Shown here: positions 38,194 through 46,409 of the stretch, piece after piece | Position numbering within the stretch: position 1 is the first letter of the stretch | How the letters are laid out: each line of letters begins with the position of its first letter | From: Marinomonas profundi | Lineage (GTDB): Bacteria; Pseudomonadota; Gammaproteobacteria; Pseudomonadales; Marinomonadaceae | Direction: 5' to 3' | DNA length: 64,000 nucleotides | NCBI RefSeq assembly: GCF_020694005.1 | Contig: NZ_CP073013.1 | Coordinates: 1,312,578-1,376,577, forward strand | The notes under the pieces: model-generated | Told to the model about the DNA's origin: nothing | Database searches by the model: none | Seen by the model: only the letters and a program-made list of their open reading frames with translations | Translations under genes and position numbers: made by a program

Positions 38194-39106
38194 GGTAATC
38201 AAACCCGGTTTATTGGCACTGCTTCAAGACTTGGGCCGCCATGGTCATCAATCCATTGGCCTCACCACGGGCGGCCCAATGGATGAAATCGCCTTTCGTT
38301 GGGGCAATGCGTTACTGGATAACGACAGCAACAGTGCGCAGATCGAAATCACCTTTGGCATGCTCACCTTAGAAGCCCAAGCGGCTACCAGCATCGCCAT
38401 CACAGGGGCCGATCTTGATGCGACGCTCAACGATAAAAGCCTCACACCTTGGCAAACCTACGCCATTAAAAAAGGCGACGTTTTGGCCTTTCATCAGCCG
38501 GTTTGGGGCTTACGGGCGTATCTGGCGGTGAAAGGTGGCTTCCTTTGCGAACCGACGCTCGGCAGTGTTGCCACGGTCGTTCGTGAAAAAATTGGCGGGC
38601 TTACCGGCAAAGGCGACAAGCTACAAAAAGGCGATGTCTTAGCCTATCAAACTTGCCATGAACATCAGCAGCGATCGGTACCGCGCTTGGCGATCCCACA
38701 TTATGGCAACAAAGAAATCCCGGTCATTTTGGGCTATCAATATCAGTCTTTTTCGGCCTTAGATCGAGCCAACTTTTTTTCGAGCGATTATGTGGTGTCG
38801 TCCCATTCAGACCGCATGGGTTATCGCTTGGAAGGCAAAGCCATTCACAGCGAGCTTAACGGCATTATTTCGGAAGGCATTGCCTATGGCGCGATTCAAA
38901 TCCCTAAAGACGGCCAACCGATTGTCTTACTGCAAGACAGACAAACCATCGGCGGCTACCCTAAAATAGGCTGTGTCACCCGCGTTGGCGGCGGTATTTT
39001 GGCACAACAAAAACCGGGCGATAGGATTCAATTCACGCCAATCACAGTAGACCAAGCCGAACGAGAACGTCATTTGCAAATGGCGCGCCTCGCGCAATGG
39101 CGTTAA
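38183..39106 (+). CDS. pxpC: 5-oxoprolinase subunit C (KipA / allophanate hydrolase subunit 2 family)
   Basis: A 307-residue protein with LLALLQDLGRHGHQSIGLTT, GGPMDEIAFRWGN and the C-terminal QTIGGYPKIGCVTRVG, defining features of the biotin-dependent carboxylase-like domain 2 family. It completes the PxpABC enzyme. Last gene of the operon; a hairpin follows. Confidence 0.95.
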   Translation: MAFKVIKPGLLALLQDLGRHGHQSIGLTTGGPMDEIAFRWGNALLDNDSNSAQIEITFGMLTLEAQAATSIAITGADLDATLNDKSLTPWQTYAIKKGDVLAFHQPVWGLRAYLAVKGGFLCEPTLGSVATVVREKIGGLTGKGDKLQKGDVLAYQTCHEHQQRSVPRLAIPHYGNKEIPVILGYQYQSFSALDRANFFSSDYVVSSHSDRMGYRLEGKAIHSELNGIISEGIAYGAIQIPKDGQPIVLLQDRQTIGGYPKIGCVTRVGGGILAQQKPGDRIQFTPITVDQAERERHLQMARLAQWR

Positions 39107-39112
39107 AGCGAA

Positions 39113-39142
39113 CCGCACAAGGCTGAACGGCCAGCTTTGTGC
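39113..39142 (+). terminator. hairpin at the end of the pxp operon
   Basis: CGCACAAGGCTG pairs with CAGCTTTGTGCG apart from one wobble, with a short loop, directly after the pxpC stop. There is no T tract, so it may protect the mRNA end or need Rho. Confidence 0.5.
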
Positions 39143-39350
39143 GACTTCCGCTACACCTTATTACAGCCATTTCCCAGCAGATCACCAGTGTTCGACAGCA
39201 AAACGCTGATGAATAGGCAAACCCAACCAAACCCCATCGATAGTTTTTAACAATAACATTTTTAGTAAATGACAATTTCATCTATAGAAGTATTTCCCTT
39301 ACTATGTATCTCGTTGGTAACGCACTCAAACACACATTAGGAGAAATACA

Positions 39351-39908
39351 ATGATCAACACTCAAATCAAACCTTTCAATGCAACAGCGTTTAAGAACGG
39401 CGAATTCGTAGAAATTTCTGAAAAAGACGTGTTAGGCAAATGGGCCGTATTCTTCTTCTACCCAGCTGACTTCACTTTCGTATGCCCTACTGAACTTGGC
39501 GACGTGGCAGACAACTACGCTGAGCTTCAATCTCGTGGTGTAGAAGTATTCTCTGTCTCTACCGACACTCACTTCACTCACAAAGCATGGCACGCCAGCT
39601 CTGAAACCATCGGCAAAATCCAGTACTACATGGTTGGCGACCAAACAGGCAACATCACTAACAACTTCGGCGTAATGCGCGAAGGCCAAGGTCTTGCTGA
39701 CCGCGCCACTTTCTTGATCGATCCACAAGGCACGATCCAAGCGATGGAAATCACAGCAGAAGGTATTGGCCGTGACGCTCAAGACCTACTTCGCAAAGTA
39801 AAAGCAGCACAATACGTTGCCGCTCACCCAGGCGAAGTTTGCCCAGCAAAATGGAAAGAAGGCGAAGCAACATTGACTCCTTCTCTAGACCTAGTTGGCA
39901 AAATCTAA
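39351..39908 (+). CDS. ahpC: alkyl hydroperoxide reductase subunit C (2-Cys peroxiredoxin)
   Basis: A 185-residue AhpC. The peroxidatic cysteine is Cys45 ([11 protein letters not shown]) and the resolving cysteine Cys164 (GEVCPAKW). It reduces hydrogen peroxide and organic hydroperoxides and is recycled by AhpF, encoded 93 bp downstream. AGGAGAA precedes the ATG. The upstream 240 bp probably contain an OxyR-controlled promoter, but I found no convincing four-part OxyR site. Confidence 0.97.
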   Translation: MINTQIKPFNATAFKNGEFVEISEKDVLGKWAVFFFYPADFTFVCPTELGDVADNYAELQSRGVEVFSVSTDTHFTHKAWHASSETIGKIQYYMVGDQTGNITNNFGVMREGQGLADRATFLIDPQGTIQAMEITAEGIGRDAQDLLRKVKAAQYVAAHPGEVCPAKWKEGEATLTPSLDLVGKI

Positions 39909-39928
39909 GCTGACTGAATAAAGAACCC

Positions 39929-39954
39929 AAAAGGGGTCACACCAGACCCCTTTT
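39929..39954 (+). terminator. partial terminator between ahpC and ahpF
   Basis: A perfect 10-bp stem AAAAGGGGTC / GACCCCTTTT with a 6-base loop and a T tract of only four. Such a leaky stop would make more AhpC than AhpF, as the enzyme pair requires. Confidence 0.78.
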
Positions 39955-40000
39955 ACTCTCAGCACAGTAAACTACTCAATCAAACACAGGTTTCATCATC

Positions 40001-41548
40001 ATGTTAGAAGCAAACTTAAAACAGCAGTTGGGCACATACCTGCAAAATATCGTTAATCCGATTGAAATTACTGTGTCCACCAACGGTTCTGCAAAAGCAC
40101 AAGAATTACTTGAATTGGCTCGCGAAATTACCGAGCTAAAAAGCGACAAAATCACCCTAACGGTTGACGAAAACGCATCAGGACGTGCGCCACAAATGGC
40201 CATTGCGCCAAAAGGCGAAGCAGCACGTGTGCGTTTTGCAGGCATCCCAATGGGTCACGAATTTACCTCTCTTGTGCTAGCACTATTGCAAGCAGGTGGT
40301 CATCCATCCAAAGCAGCACAAGATACGATAGAGCAAATTAAGTCTCTAGACGCTGAATTGAATTTTGAGGTGTACATTTCCCTCTCTTGCCACAACTGTC
40401 CAGACGTTGTGCAAGCGGTTAACTTAATGGCGGTTTTAAACCCTAAGATTACGGCCACCATGATCGACGGCGCCTTATTCCAAGACGAAGTTGAAAAGCG
40501 CGAAATCATGGCGGTGCCGTCTGTTTACCTAAACGGCGAATTATTCGGCCAAGGCCGCATGACCTTGGACGAAATTATCAACAAAGTTGACACCGGCGCG
40601 GCCGACAAACAAGCGGCCGCTTTGTCTGAAAAAGCGCCTTACGACATGCTAGTTGTGGGGGGTGGCCCAGCGGGCGCCGCAGCCGCGATTTACGCCGCTC
40701 GTAAAGGCATCAGAACTGGCGTAGTGGCTGAACGTTTTGGTGGACAAGTCAGTGACACCATGGCGATTGAAAACTTTATTTCCGTGAAAGCCACAGACGG
40801 CCCGAAATTGGTCGCTGGCCTTGAGCAACATGTCTTAGATTACGATGTTGATCTGATGAAACTGCAAAAAGCCGTTCGTCTAGAGAAGAAAGAATTCATC
40901 GAAATCGAATTGGAAAACGGCGCGATCTTAAAAAGTAAATCCGTTGTGCTAGCCACTGGCGCTCGCTGGAGAGAAATGAACGTACCGGGCGAACAAGAAT
41001 ACCGTGGTAAAGGCGTGGCTTACTGCCCGCACTGCGATGGCCCATTGTTCAAAGGCAAGAAAACCGCCGTTATCGGGGGTGGTAACTCAGGTATTGAAGC
41101 GGCCATCGACCTTGCCGGTCTGGTTGAACACGTAACGGTTTTGGAATTCAGCGACACCTTACGGGCCGACGATGTCTTGGTGAAAAAAGCCAATTCCTTG
41201 CCAAACGTTACTATCATCAAAAACGCCATGACCACCGAAGTGATCGGCGATGGGCAAAAAGTCATCGGCCTAAAATACACAGATCGTCTAACCGACGAAT
41301 CGCACCTTGTTGACGTTGCGGGGATCTTCGTACAAATCGGCTTGGTACCAAACAGCGAGTTCTTAAAAGACACGTTGGAATTGACTAACAGAGGCGAAAT
41401 CGTCATCAACGCCCACGGCGAGACCTCTATTCCCGGCGTGTTTGCCGCGGGTGACGTCACCACAACGCCGTACAAACAGATCATCATCTCCATGGGAGGT
41501 GGCGCAACCGCGGCCCTTGGTGCCTTTGATTACTTGATTCGTCACTAA
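40001..41548 (+). CDS. ahpF: alkyl hydroperoxide reductase subunit F
   Basis: A 515-residue flavoprotein disulfide reductase. The N-terminal tandem thioredoxin-like domain carries Cys130/Cys133 (SCHNCPDVV); the FAD motif is [20 protein letters not shown]; the second redox pair is Cys342/Cys345 (YCPHCDGP), and the C-terminus is [20 protein letters not shown]. It passes electrons from NADH to AhpC. Its last about 140 bp of coding sequence plus the 3' flank are repeated at 42805-43095, beyond a toxin-antitoxin pair. Confidence 0.97.
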   Translation: MLEANLKQQLGTYLQNIVNPIEITVSTNGSAKAQELLELAREITELKSDKITLTVDENASGRAPQMAIAPKGEAARVRFAGIPMGHEFTSLVLALLQAGGHPSKAAQDTIEQIKSLDAELNFEVYISLSCHNCPDVVQAVNLMAVLNPKITATMIDGALFQDEVEKREIMAVPSVYLNGELFGQGRMTLDEIINKVDTGAADKQAAALSEKAPYDMLVVGGGPAGAAAAIYAARKGIRTGVVAERFGGQVSDTMAIENFISVKATDGPKLVAGLEQHVLDYDVDLMKLQKAVRLEKKEFIEIELENGAILKSKSVVLATGARWREMNVPGEQEYRGKGVAYCPHCDGPLFKGKKTAVIGGGNSGIEAAIDLAGLVEHVTVLEFSDTLRADDVLVKKANSLPNVTIIKNAMTTEVIGDGQKVIGLKYTDRLTDESHLVDVAGIFVQIGLVPNSEFLKDTLELTNRGEIVINAHGETSIPGVFAAGDVTTTPYKQIIISMGGGATAALGAFDYLIRH

Positions 41549-41569
41549 ACACCAGTCTTCAGCAACACC

Positions 41570-41636
41570 CGAACCGACCAACGCCCCTTGCTCCACGCGC
41601 AAGCGCGAAAAGTCGCTTCAGGGTGTGGTTGGTTCG
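41570..41636. repeat. conserved-core hairpin, copy A
   Basis: Outer arms starting CGAACC and ending GGTTCG pair over about 16 bp with one bulge. They enclose a 28-nt core (41590-41617, begins GCTCCACGCG, ends AAAAGTCGCT) that itself contains the small hairpin CGCG-CAAG-CGCG. Copies B and C share the core. Confidence 0.8.
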
Positions 41637-41667
41637 TCTTAACGAAACAAACAACTAGAGTCATCTA

Positions 41668-41703
41668 AACCGCCCTCTTGCCTAGCGAGATGGCGGTTTT
41701 TTT
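41668..41703 (+). terminator. Rho-independent terminator after ahpF
   Basis: AACCGCC / GGCGGTT with inner TCT/AGA and GC/GC pairs is followed by seven T residues. A second copy is at 43060-43095. Confidence 0.88.
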
Positions 41704-41727
41704 ATCTCGAAACTCTGTTGGCAAGTC

Positions 41728-41794
41728 AGAAACAAACACCACGCCTCGCTCCACGCGCAAGCGCGAAAAGTCGCTCAGCGTGGTGCTTGTTTCT
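41728..41794. repeat. conserved-core hairpin, copy B, with different arms
   Basis: The 28-nt core (41748-41775) is identical to that of copy A, but the outer arms differ (AGAAACAA on the left, TTGTTTCT on the right) and still pair with each other at 16 of 17 positions. This copy is outside the ahpF duplication. Confidence 0.8.
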
Positions 41795-41816
41795 ACTCGA
41801 TTACAGTTAAGCCAAC

Positions 41817-41978
41817 TTATGAATCACTAAACCGTTCCCTTTCCAATAAATCGATAACAATTACTTCTAACTCCTGAACTCCGGGATGGTTTTCAGCGGC
41901 ACTTAGCCAATAAGTTTTGAGCTCGCTAGAAAGCTCCAAGCTGAATTTCTTCCATCTACCCCCCCACGTAAAAAACAA
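41817..41978 (-). CDS. possible small or remnant gene (53 codons), weak
   Basis: The minus strand has an open frame with protein-like composition (FSLELSSELKTYWLSAAENH, then PGVQELEVIVIDLLERERF) ending at TAA 41817. The only in-frame start is a TTG at 41978, and a run of seven G residues lies just inside it, so the 5' end may have been lost by frameshift. I do not recognise it. It points away from the toxin-antitoxin promoter and may be the remnant of an earlier gene at this site. Confidence 0.35.
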   Translation of the reverse strand: MFFTWGGRWKKFSLELSSELKTYWLSAAENHPGVQELEVIVIDLLERERFSDS

Positions 41979-41986
41979 CTATACAA

Positions 41987-42010
41987 ATTTGTACCATTTA
42001 TGGTACAAAT
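41987..42010. promoter_or_regulatory. 24-bp palindromic operator of the toxin-antitoxin module
   Basis: Two perfect 11-bp arms, ATTTGTACCAT and ATGGTACAAAT, flank two T residues. The palindrome ends 6 bp before the toxin ATG and so overlaps the promoter/leader, the usual site for autorepression by a HigA-type antitoxin. Confidence 0.8.
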
Positions 42011-42016
42011 AAATTC

Positions 42017-42370
42017 ATGAAAAGCATAAAACACAAGAAAGTGTCTGTTCACTTTTTCCGAACTGCGTCGGGAGGTGAGCCTGTCAGGGAATGGTTATTG
42101 TCTCTTACAAAAGAGGATAGAAGTGCCATAGGACAGGATATCAAAACAGCAGAATACGGTTGGCCTGTCGGTATGCCCATATGTCGTTCTATGGGTGATG
42201 GGCTGTGGGAAGTGCGAACCAATTTGGAAGGTGGGCGTATTGCAAGGGTATTATTTTTCTTTAGAAACAACGAATTGATTTTACTGAATGGCTTTATGAA
42301 GAAAGCCCAAAAGACACCCAAGTCTGAATTAGATTTAGCTAAAAAACGAAAACGTGAGGCTGAAAAATGA
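42017..42370 (+). CDS. type II toxin, HigB/Gp49-like (RelE superfamily)
   Basis: A 117-residue protein with EPVREWLLSLTKEDRSAIGQ, GMPICRSMGDGLWEVRTNL, then RIARVLFFFRNNELILLNGF and a basic tail KKAQKTPKSELDLAKKRK. This is the phage Gp49-like/HigB pattern; such toxins cleave mRNA at the ribosome. The toxin gene precedes the antitoxin, as in higBA, and their ends overlap (ATGA). A palindromic operator lies directly upstream. The surroundings are a broken duplicate of ahpF. Confidence 0.9.
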   Translation: MKSIKHKKVSVHFFRTASGGEPVREWLLSLTKEDRSAIGQDIKTAEYGWPVGMPICRSMGDGLWEVRTNLEGGRIARVLFFFRNNELILLNGFMKKAQKTPKSELDLAKKRKREAEK

Positions 42371-42648
42371 CTAACAAACACATCGGCTCTTCCTTTGATG
42401 ATTTCCTCGAAGAGGAAGGCACATTGGCTGAAACCAATGCCGTTGCCATAAAGCGAGTGGTTGCTTGGCAGATTCAGCAAAAGATTGAACACGAGCATTT
42501 ATCTAAAACAAAAATGGCGCAACTGATGAAAACAAGTCGCTCTGGATTGGATAGACTGCTTGATCCAAGTAATACGTCCATCACGCTTCATACCTTGGAT
42601 AATGCCGCGAAAGCGTTAGGTAAAAAGCTAAAATTGGAACTTATTTAA
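42367..42648 (+). CDS. type II antitoxin, XRE-like helix-turn-helix
   Basis: A 93-residue protein whose C-terminal half is a Cro/C1-type helix-turn-helix (SKTKMAQLMKTSRSGLDRLL, DPSNTSITLHTLDNAAKALG). The N-terminal part (SSFDDFLEEEGTLAETNAVA) would wrap the toxin. It overlaps the toxin stop by 4 bp. The duplicated ahpF sequence starts within about 10 bp of its stop codon. Confidence 0.9.
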   Translation: MTNKHIGSSFDDFLEEEGTLAETNAVAIKRVVAWQIQQKIEHEHLSKTKMAQLMKTSRSGLDRLLDPSNTSITLHTLDNAAKALGKKLKLELI

Positions 42649-42652
42649 AAAT

Positions 42653-42942
42653 CAGGCACAAAAGAACCGCCGTTATCGGTGATGGTTATTCAGGCATCGA
42701 AGCGGTGATTAACTTAGCAAGTATCACAGAACACATGACCGTTTTTGAATTTTCTGACGTCTTACGTGCCGACGCGATGTTTTGGTGAAAAAGGCCAACT
42801 CCTTGCCCACGGCGAGACCTCTATTCCCGGCGTGTTTGCCGCGGGTGACGTCACCACAACGCCATACAAACAGATCATCATCTCCATGGGTGGTGGCGCA
42901 ACCGCGGCACTAGGTGCCTTTGATTACTTGATTCGTAACTAA
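42653..42942 (+). pseudogene. ahpF: ahpF remnant (internal fragment joined to the 3' end)
   Basis: Bases 42653-42804 resemble ahpF 41052-41204 but are clearly diverged and out of frame in places. Bases 42805-42942 match 41411-41548 almost exactly ([20 protein letters not shown] is intact). The about 206 bp between are missing, with a GCC microhomology at the joint. There is no start codon context, so no product is expected. Confidence 0.9.
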
Positions 42943-42963
42943 GCACCAGTCTTCAGCAACACC

Positions 42964-43030
42964 CGAACCGACCAACGCCCCTTGCTCCACGTGCAAGCGC
43001 GAAAAGTCGCTTCTGGGTGCGGTTGGTTCG
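42964..43030. repeat. conserved-core hairpin, copy C
   Basis: Duplicate of copy A within the direct repeat. The core (42984-43011) differs from A by one base (CACGTG for CACGCG), and the right arm has GTGCGG where A has GTGTGG. Confidence 0.8.
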
Positions 43031-43059
43031 TAACTAAGCAAACAAATAGAGTCACATAA

Positions 43060-43095
43060 ACCGCCCTCTGGCTTAGCGAGATGGCGGTTTTTTTT
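43060..43095 (+). terminator. duplicated ahpF terminator
   Basis: Same AACCGCC / GGCGGTT hairpin and T run as at 41668, now after the ahpF remnant; it would stop transcription through the toxin-antitoxin pair. Confidence 0.85.
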
Positions 43096-43187
43096 ATGTT
43101 CTTGGTGCGCTGTGGCAGGTTGAATGTAGGCAATAATTAAAGAGTGGTTATCATTACAAAAAATTCGTTGTTGGGTCTAGGCTATAA

Positions 43188-44360
43188 ATGAAGTATATTT
43201 TTCTCTTACTAAACAACCTTGTTATGAAGAATTTTATGTCTCAATTCATATTGGATGCAGAGTCTACCTACAAACCACTATCAAGCGAACCTCAACTGAT
43301 CCAGTCACTCTACGCTGCGCTGACCAAAAAAGAAGGCTTTCATATTTTTCTTAATCAGATAGCAAGCGCTATCAACGCATGTGCAGCAGAGTTAGTCGTC
43401 GTCAAAAAAGCCCCCTTACAAATTAGCCATATCTGGTACTCTGGCCTCTCTGCAGAATTCATGGAGTGGTATATTAGCAATAATATGATTGAGAATGACT
43501 TGGTTTCCAATAACGCAATACATTGTCAACCAGGCTTATTTCAAACAGCCTTGTCCTTGATTGAACAAGTAAAGCACTTACCTGATTATGGCCGCTGGCA
43601 ACAAGATCAAAATATGATTGATAGCGCTTGGTTAGTCATAGACAACACCAAAACGCATACAACATTCGTCGCAATACAAAGAACCGTAGAACAAGGAGCC
43701 TACCAACAAGCAGAACTTACCCAATTGAATCGGTTGGTGCCTTATATTAAACAAGCCGTTTTTTTATATCAGAAGCTTGATAAAACGAATTCGCTCGCTC
43801 TCTCTCTTGCCAACCTAGTCGACGCCTTACCTAACCCCAGCGTCATCCTTAATGAGCGATCAGAACTGCTATATTCAAATAAAAAGGCAGAAAGACTGCT
43901 TGCTAAACATGATCAACTAACCATAAAAAATAATCGTTTAGAATTCAAAGAACGCCAACATCAACAATCTTTTTTCACCGCTTCGACTCAAATCATTCGC
44001 GCCAGTATGGGGCAAGATGTGCTTGATAATGATGTCATCATACTGAAAAACAAAAACATTCCCCTCCTAACGATGACGCTTTCGCCAATAGAAGGCGGTG
44101 GTATTTTGGTCACCCTATACGACTGTAATAAACGATCCATGCCCGCACCTGCACTGATTGCTGCTTATTTTAATTTGTCGCCAGCGGAGTCAACTCTTTG
44201 CGCTAATTTAATACTAGGAATGAGCTTAAAAGAGATCGCAGAAAGCCGTTTTAAAAGTGAGGCAACCATTCGCTCCCAACTCAAGCAAATCTTCCCCAAA
44301 GCAGGAGTAAACCGTCAAGGCCAGCTTATCTGTACAATTCTAATGGCATTAATGCGGTAA
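43188..44360 (+). CDS. LuxR-type helix-turn-helix regulator
   Basis: A protein of up to 390 residues. The C-terminal 65 residues are a LuxR/GerE helix-turn-helix (FNLSPAESTLCANLILGMSL, KEIAESRFKSEATIRSQLKQ). The middle (LVDALPNPSVILNERSELLY) looks like a PAS-type segment. The N-terminal about 190 residues are a sensor I cannot assign. The helix-turn-helix is unusual in lacking the common KTV before the recognition helix. The start could also be ATG 43224 or 43236; the first has AGG at 6 bp. It is not part of a phosphorelay and no luxI is nearby. Confidence 0.82.
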   Translation: MKYIFLLLNNLVMKNFMSQFILDAESTYKPLSSEPQLIQSLYAALTKKEGFHIFLNQIASAINACAAELVVVKKAPLQISHIWYSGLSAEFMEWYISNNMIENDLVSNNAIHCQPGLFQTALSLIEQVKHLPDYGRWQQDQNMIDSAWLVIDNTKTHTTFVAIQRTVEQGAYQQAELTQLNRLVPYIKQAVFLYQKLDKTNSLALSLANLVDALPNPSVILNERSELLYSNKKAERLLAKHDQLTIKNNRLEFKERQHQQSFFTASTQIIRASMGQDVLDNDVIILKNKNIPLLTMTLSPIEGGGILVTLYDCNKRSMPAPALIAAYFNLSPAESTLCANLILGMSLKEIAESRFKSEATIRSQLKQIFPKAGVNRQGQLICTILMALMR

Positions 44361-44371
44361 AAAATAGGCAC

Positions 44372-44425
44372 AAAAAAGCCCCCGTTTTATCACTTCAATT
44401 TGGCGATAATAACGGGGGCTTTTTT
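44372..44425. terminator. bidirectional terminator between the LuxR-type gene and nusB
   Basis: AAAAAAGCCCCCGTT pairs with AACGGGGGCTTTTTT around a loop with an inner ATC/GAT pairing. A and T runs on the two sides serve the two converging genes. Confidence 0.92.
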
Positions 44426-44467
44426 CAATAGTGCTTTCGGTGTCGCTTAAATAATCGTGTGGTCCGA

Positions 44468-44980
44468 TTACTTATTCGCTGCTCGGCGTGCGGCGATTTC
44501 TTCGCGGCGCACGCGTTGTGCGAGTTTGTCTAGGATGCCGTTAACGTATTTATGGCTTTCTGTCGCGCCGAAGCCTTTGGCGAGTTCAACGCTTTCGTTG
44601 ATCGCAACGCGGTATGGCACGTCTAAACGCTGTGACAATTCATACGAGCCAATGCGCATCACGGCCAATTCGATTGGGTCGAGTTCGCTTAGTGGGCGAT
44701 CCAGTAATTCTTCAAACAAGGCATCCAGTTTCTTCGCGCTGGCGGTAACGCCTTGCAGCAATTCGCGGAAGTAAACTTTGTCACAAGCGTCCATGTCTTG
44801 ATCTTGGTCCATGACGAACTGGGTTTCTATCTCACTCACCGCCGTTTTGTTCATCTGCCATTGGTAGACAGCTTGTAATGCCAAACGACGTGAAGCACTG
44901 CGCAATTGCGAACGTGAAGGTTTTTTGTCCTTACGTTTTGGTGCTGGAGTTTGGTCGTTTGTTGTTTCCACTTCGCTCAT
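44468..44980 (-). CDS. nusB: transcription antitermination factor NusB
   Basis: A 170-residue all-helical protein with SASRRLALQAVYQWQMNKTA, LDPIELAVMRIGSYELSQRL and INESVELAKGFGATESHKYV, typical of NusB. With NusE it forms the rRNA antitermination complex. I took ATG 44980 with GAGG 6 bp upstream. In most gammaproteobacteria nusB follows ribD-ribE-ribBA-ribH and precedes thiL; here ribD is next upstream and thiL is absent. Confidence 0.95.
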   Translation of the reverse strand: MSEVETTNDQTPAPKRKDKKPSRSQLRSASRRLALQAVYQWQMNKTAVSEIETQFVMDQDQDMDACDKVYFRELLQGVTASAKKLDALFEELLDRPLSELDPIELAVMRIGSYELSQRLDVPYRVAINESVELAKGFGATESHKYVNGILDKLAQRVRREEIAARRAANK

Positions 44981-45220
44981 TTTTTGCCTCAATTGTCCAG
45001 ACTACGCTGCCTTATGGGCTGACGCTTTTGTCTGTTTTAAAGTACCCTTGGTTGTTAAAGAGCTATATTAGATACTGCATTTGGACAGTATCTGAGTCAT
45101 ATCGACCAAAGGTACGAATATACGGGTTGTCTTGGGCGGCGATTATAGCAACATTTATGCTAGGTTTCTCGGCAAAGTTGGCGAAATATCAGCAAGAAAA
45201 AACAATTTCCAGGGATTTTC

Positions 45221-45255
45221 AAAAAAAAGCCTGAGAAAGCAATGACTCAGCTTTT
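45221..45255 (-). terminator. Rho-independent terminator after ribD
   Basis: On the minus strand AAAAGCTGAG pairs with CTCAGGCTTTT (one bulge) and a run of T residues follows, just past the ribD stop. The rest of the ribD-nusB gap (44981-45220) shows no coding frame and no recognisable riboswitch; it should hold the nusB promoter. Confidence 0.72.
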
Positions 45256-45257
45256 GG

Positions 45258-46409
45258 CTATTCGTCAAAATCGCCTTCAAAATCTTCATCAAGGTATTTT
45301 GGTATATAGACCAAGCGCACATCTTGCCCAACTTGGCGTACCGATTTAAGCGTCAGCTCTACTGCTTCGTCCATCGCCTCTAAAGGCAATTTAAATAACG
45401 GACGTGCGCTGGAACCCAATAGTTTCGGTGCCATGTAAACCACTATTTCGTCGATCAGACCCGCTTCTAAAAAACCACCAGCCAATTCTGCGCCAGCTTC
45501 TAATAAAATTTCGTTAATGCCTGCATCAGCAAGTTGTTCCATCGCATCCAGCAAGTCGAGTCGACCATCTTCGCCACGTGGTGCAAAACGTACAGTTACG
45601 CCTTTTTTAGTTAGCACTTCTAAATGTTCTGCTTCGACCTCTTCTTCTACTGAAAATACCCAAGCTTGATTTGCTGGATAAAGAATTTTTGCTTCTGGAA
45701 GAATTGACAAAGCTGTGTCCATTACCACTCGAATCGGCTGACGCACACTTTTCGGATCGGCTTCTTGGTCATTGTTATCTATACGAACTGTCATGCTTGG
45801 GTTGTCTGCCAGCACCGAGCCAATACCTGTGACAATGGCGTCGCTTTGCGCACGTAAACGTTGCACATCAAGACGCGCCGCAGAATCAGTAATCCATTGG
45901 CTTTCGCCAGACTCCATTGCCGTGCGGCCATCCATGCTCATGGCAAGTTTCACTCGCACATAAGGAAGACCTTCACGCATGCGTTTGATAAAACCAGGAT
46001 TCAGCGCTTCGCAATCAGATTCCAACACAGGACCGATGATTTCAATGCCGGCTTTTTTGATTTTTACCAAACCATTACCTGACACTTCAGGATTTGGATC
46101 TTGCATACCGTAAACAACGCGCGCAACGCCGGCTTTAATCAAGGCATCTGCACAAGGTGGCGTTTTACCTTGGTGGCTGCAAGGCTCTAAAGTAACGTAG
46201 GCGGTGGCGCCAATGGCGTCTTGTTTGGCATCCGCCAAAGCATTGACTTCGGCGTGGCCTGCTCCGGTTTTAACATGAAAGCCTTGGCCGATCATTTGCT
46301 GATCTTTGACCAATACACAACCCACTCGCGGGTTAGGATGTGTGGTGTAACGGCCTTTTTTCGCTAGTTGAATGGCTTTTGCCATCCAGTATTCGTGGTT
46401 ATAAGTCAT
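45258..46409 (-). CDS. ribD: bifunctional riboflavin biosynthesis protein RibD
   Basis: A 383-residue two-domain enzyme. The deaminase domain (1-145) has the zinc site HAEVNAL and [11 protein letters not shown]; the reductase domain follows ([20 protein letters not shown], then [20 protein letters not shown]). It deaminates and reduces the pyrimidine intermediate of riboflavin. The ATG overlaps the nrdR stop by 3 bases. The C-terminus is longer and acidic ([12 protein letters not shown]). Confidence 0.96.
   Translation of the reverse strand: MTYNHEYWMAKAIQLAKKGRYTTHPNPRVGCVLVKDQQMIGQGFHVKTGAGHAEVNALADAKQDAIGATAYVTLEPCSHQGKTPPCADALIKAGVARVVYGMQDPNPEVSGNGLVKIKKAGIEIIGPVLESDCEALNPGFIKRMREGLPYVRVKLAMSMDGRTAMESGESQWITDSAARLDVQRLRAQSDAIVTGIGSVLADNPSMTVRIDNNDQEADPKSVRQPIRVVMDTALSILPEAKILYPANQAWVFSVEEEVEAEHLEVLTKKGVTVRFAPRGEDGRLDLLDAMEQLADAGINEILLEAGAELAGGFLEAGLIDEIVVYMAPKLLGSSARPLFKLPLEAMDEAVELTLKSVRQVGQDVRLVYIPKYLDEDFEGDFDE

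Larger units (their letters stand above)
41411..41703. repeat. direct repeat copy 1: ahpF 3' end, hairpin and terminator
   Basis: The stretch from the ahpF C-terminal codons through hairpin and terminator reappears at 42805-43095 with a modest number of differences, mostly silent within the coding part and denser near the end. The copies lie about 1.1 kb apart and bracket a toxin-antitoxin module. Confidence 0.9.
42805..43095. repeat. direct repeat copy 2
   Basis: Second copy of the ahpF 3' end, conserved-core hairpin and terminator. See copy 1 at 41411-41703. Confidence 0.9.

Noticed and set aside
39230..39310. OxyR site upstream of ahpC
   Set aside because: Scattered ATAG and CTAT half-motifs exist, but they do not have the ATAG-N7-CTAT-N7-ATAG-N7-CTAT spacing; OxyR control is likely in general but not shown here.
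41570..41794. Conserved-core hairpins as integron attC sites
   Set aside because: attC sites keep short conserved ends (GTTRRRY/RYYYAAC) and vary in the middle; here the middle is fixed and the ends vary. No integrase gene is present.
42745..42942. Reading frame of 65 codons ending in an AhpF-like C-terminus
   Set aside because: It is the tail of the decayed ahpF copy; it has no ribosome binding site or proper start, so I list it as a pseudogene rather than a gene.
41411..43095. Direct repeats as attachment sites of a genomic island or prophage
   Set aside because: There is no integrase or phage gene between them, and the repeat includes coding sequence with a further degraded ahpF piece, which fits duplication rather than att sites.
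44981..45220. FMN riboswitch between ribD and nusB
   Set aside because: I could not find the conserved six-stem RFN pattern, and the downstream gene is nusB, not a riboflavin gene.
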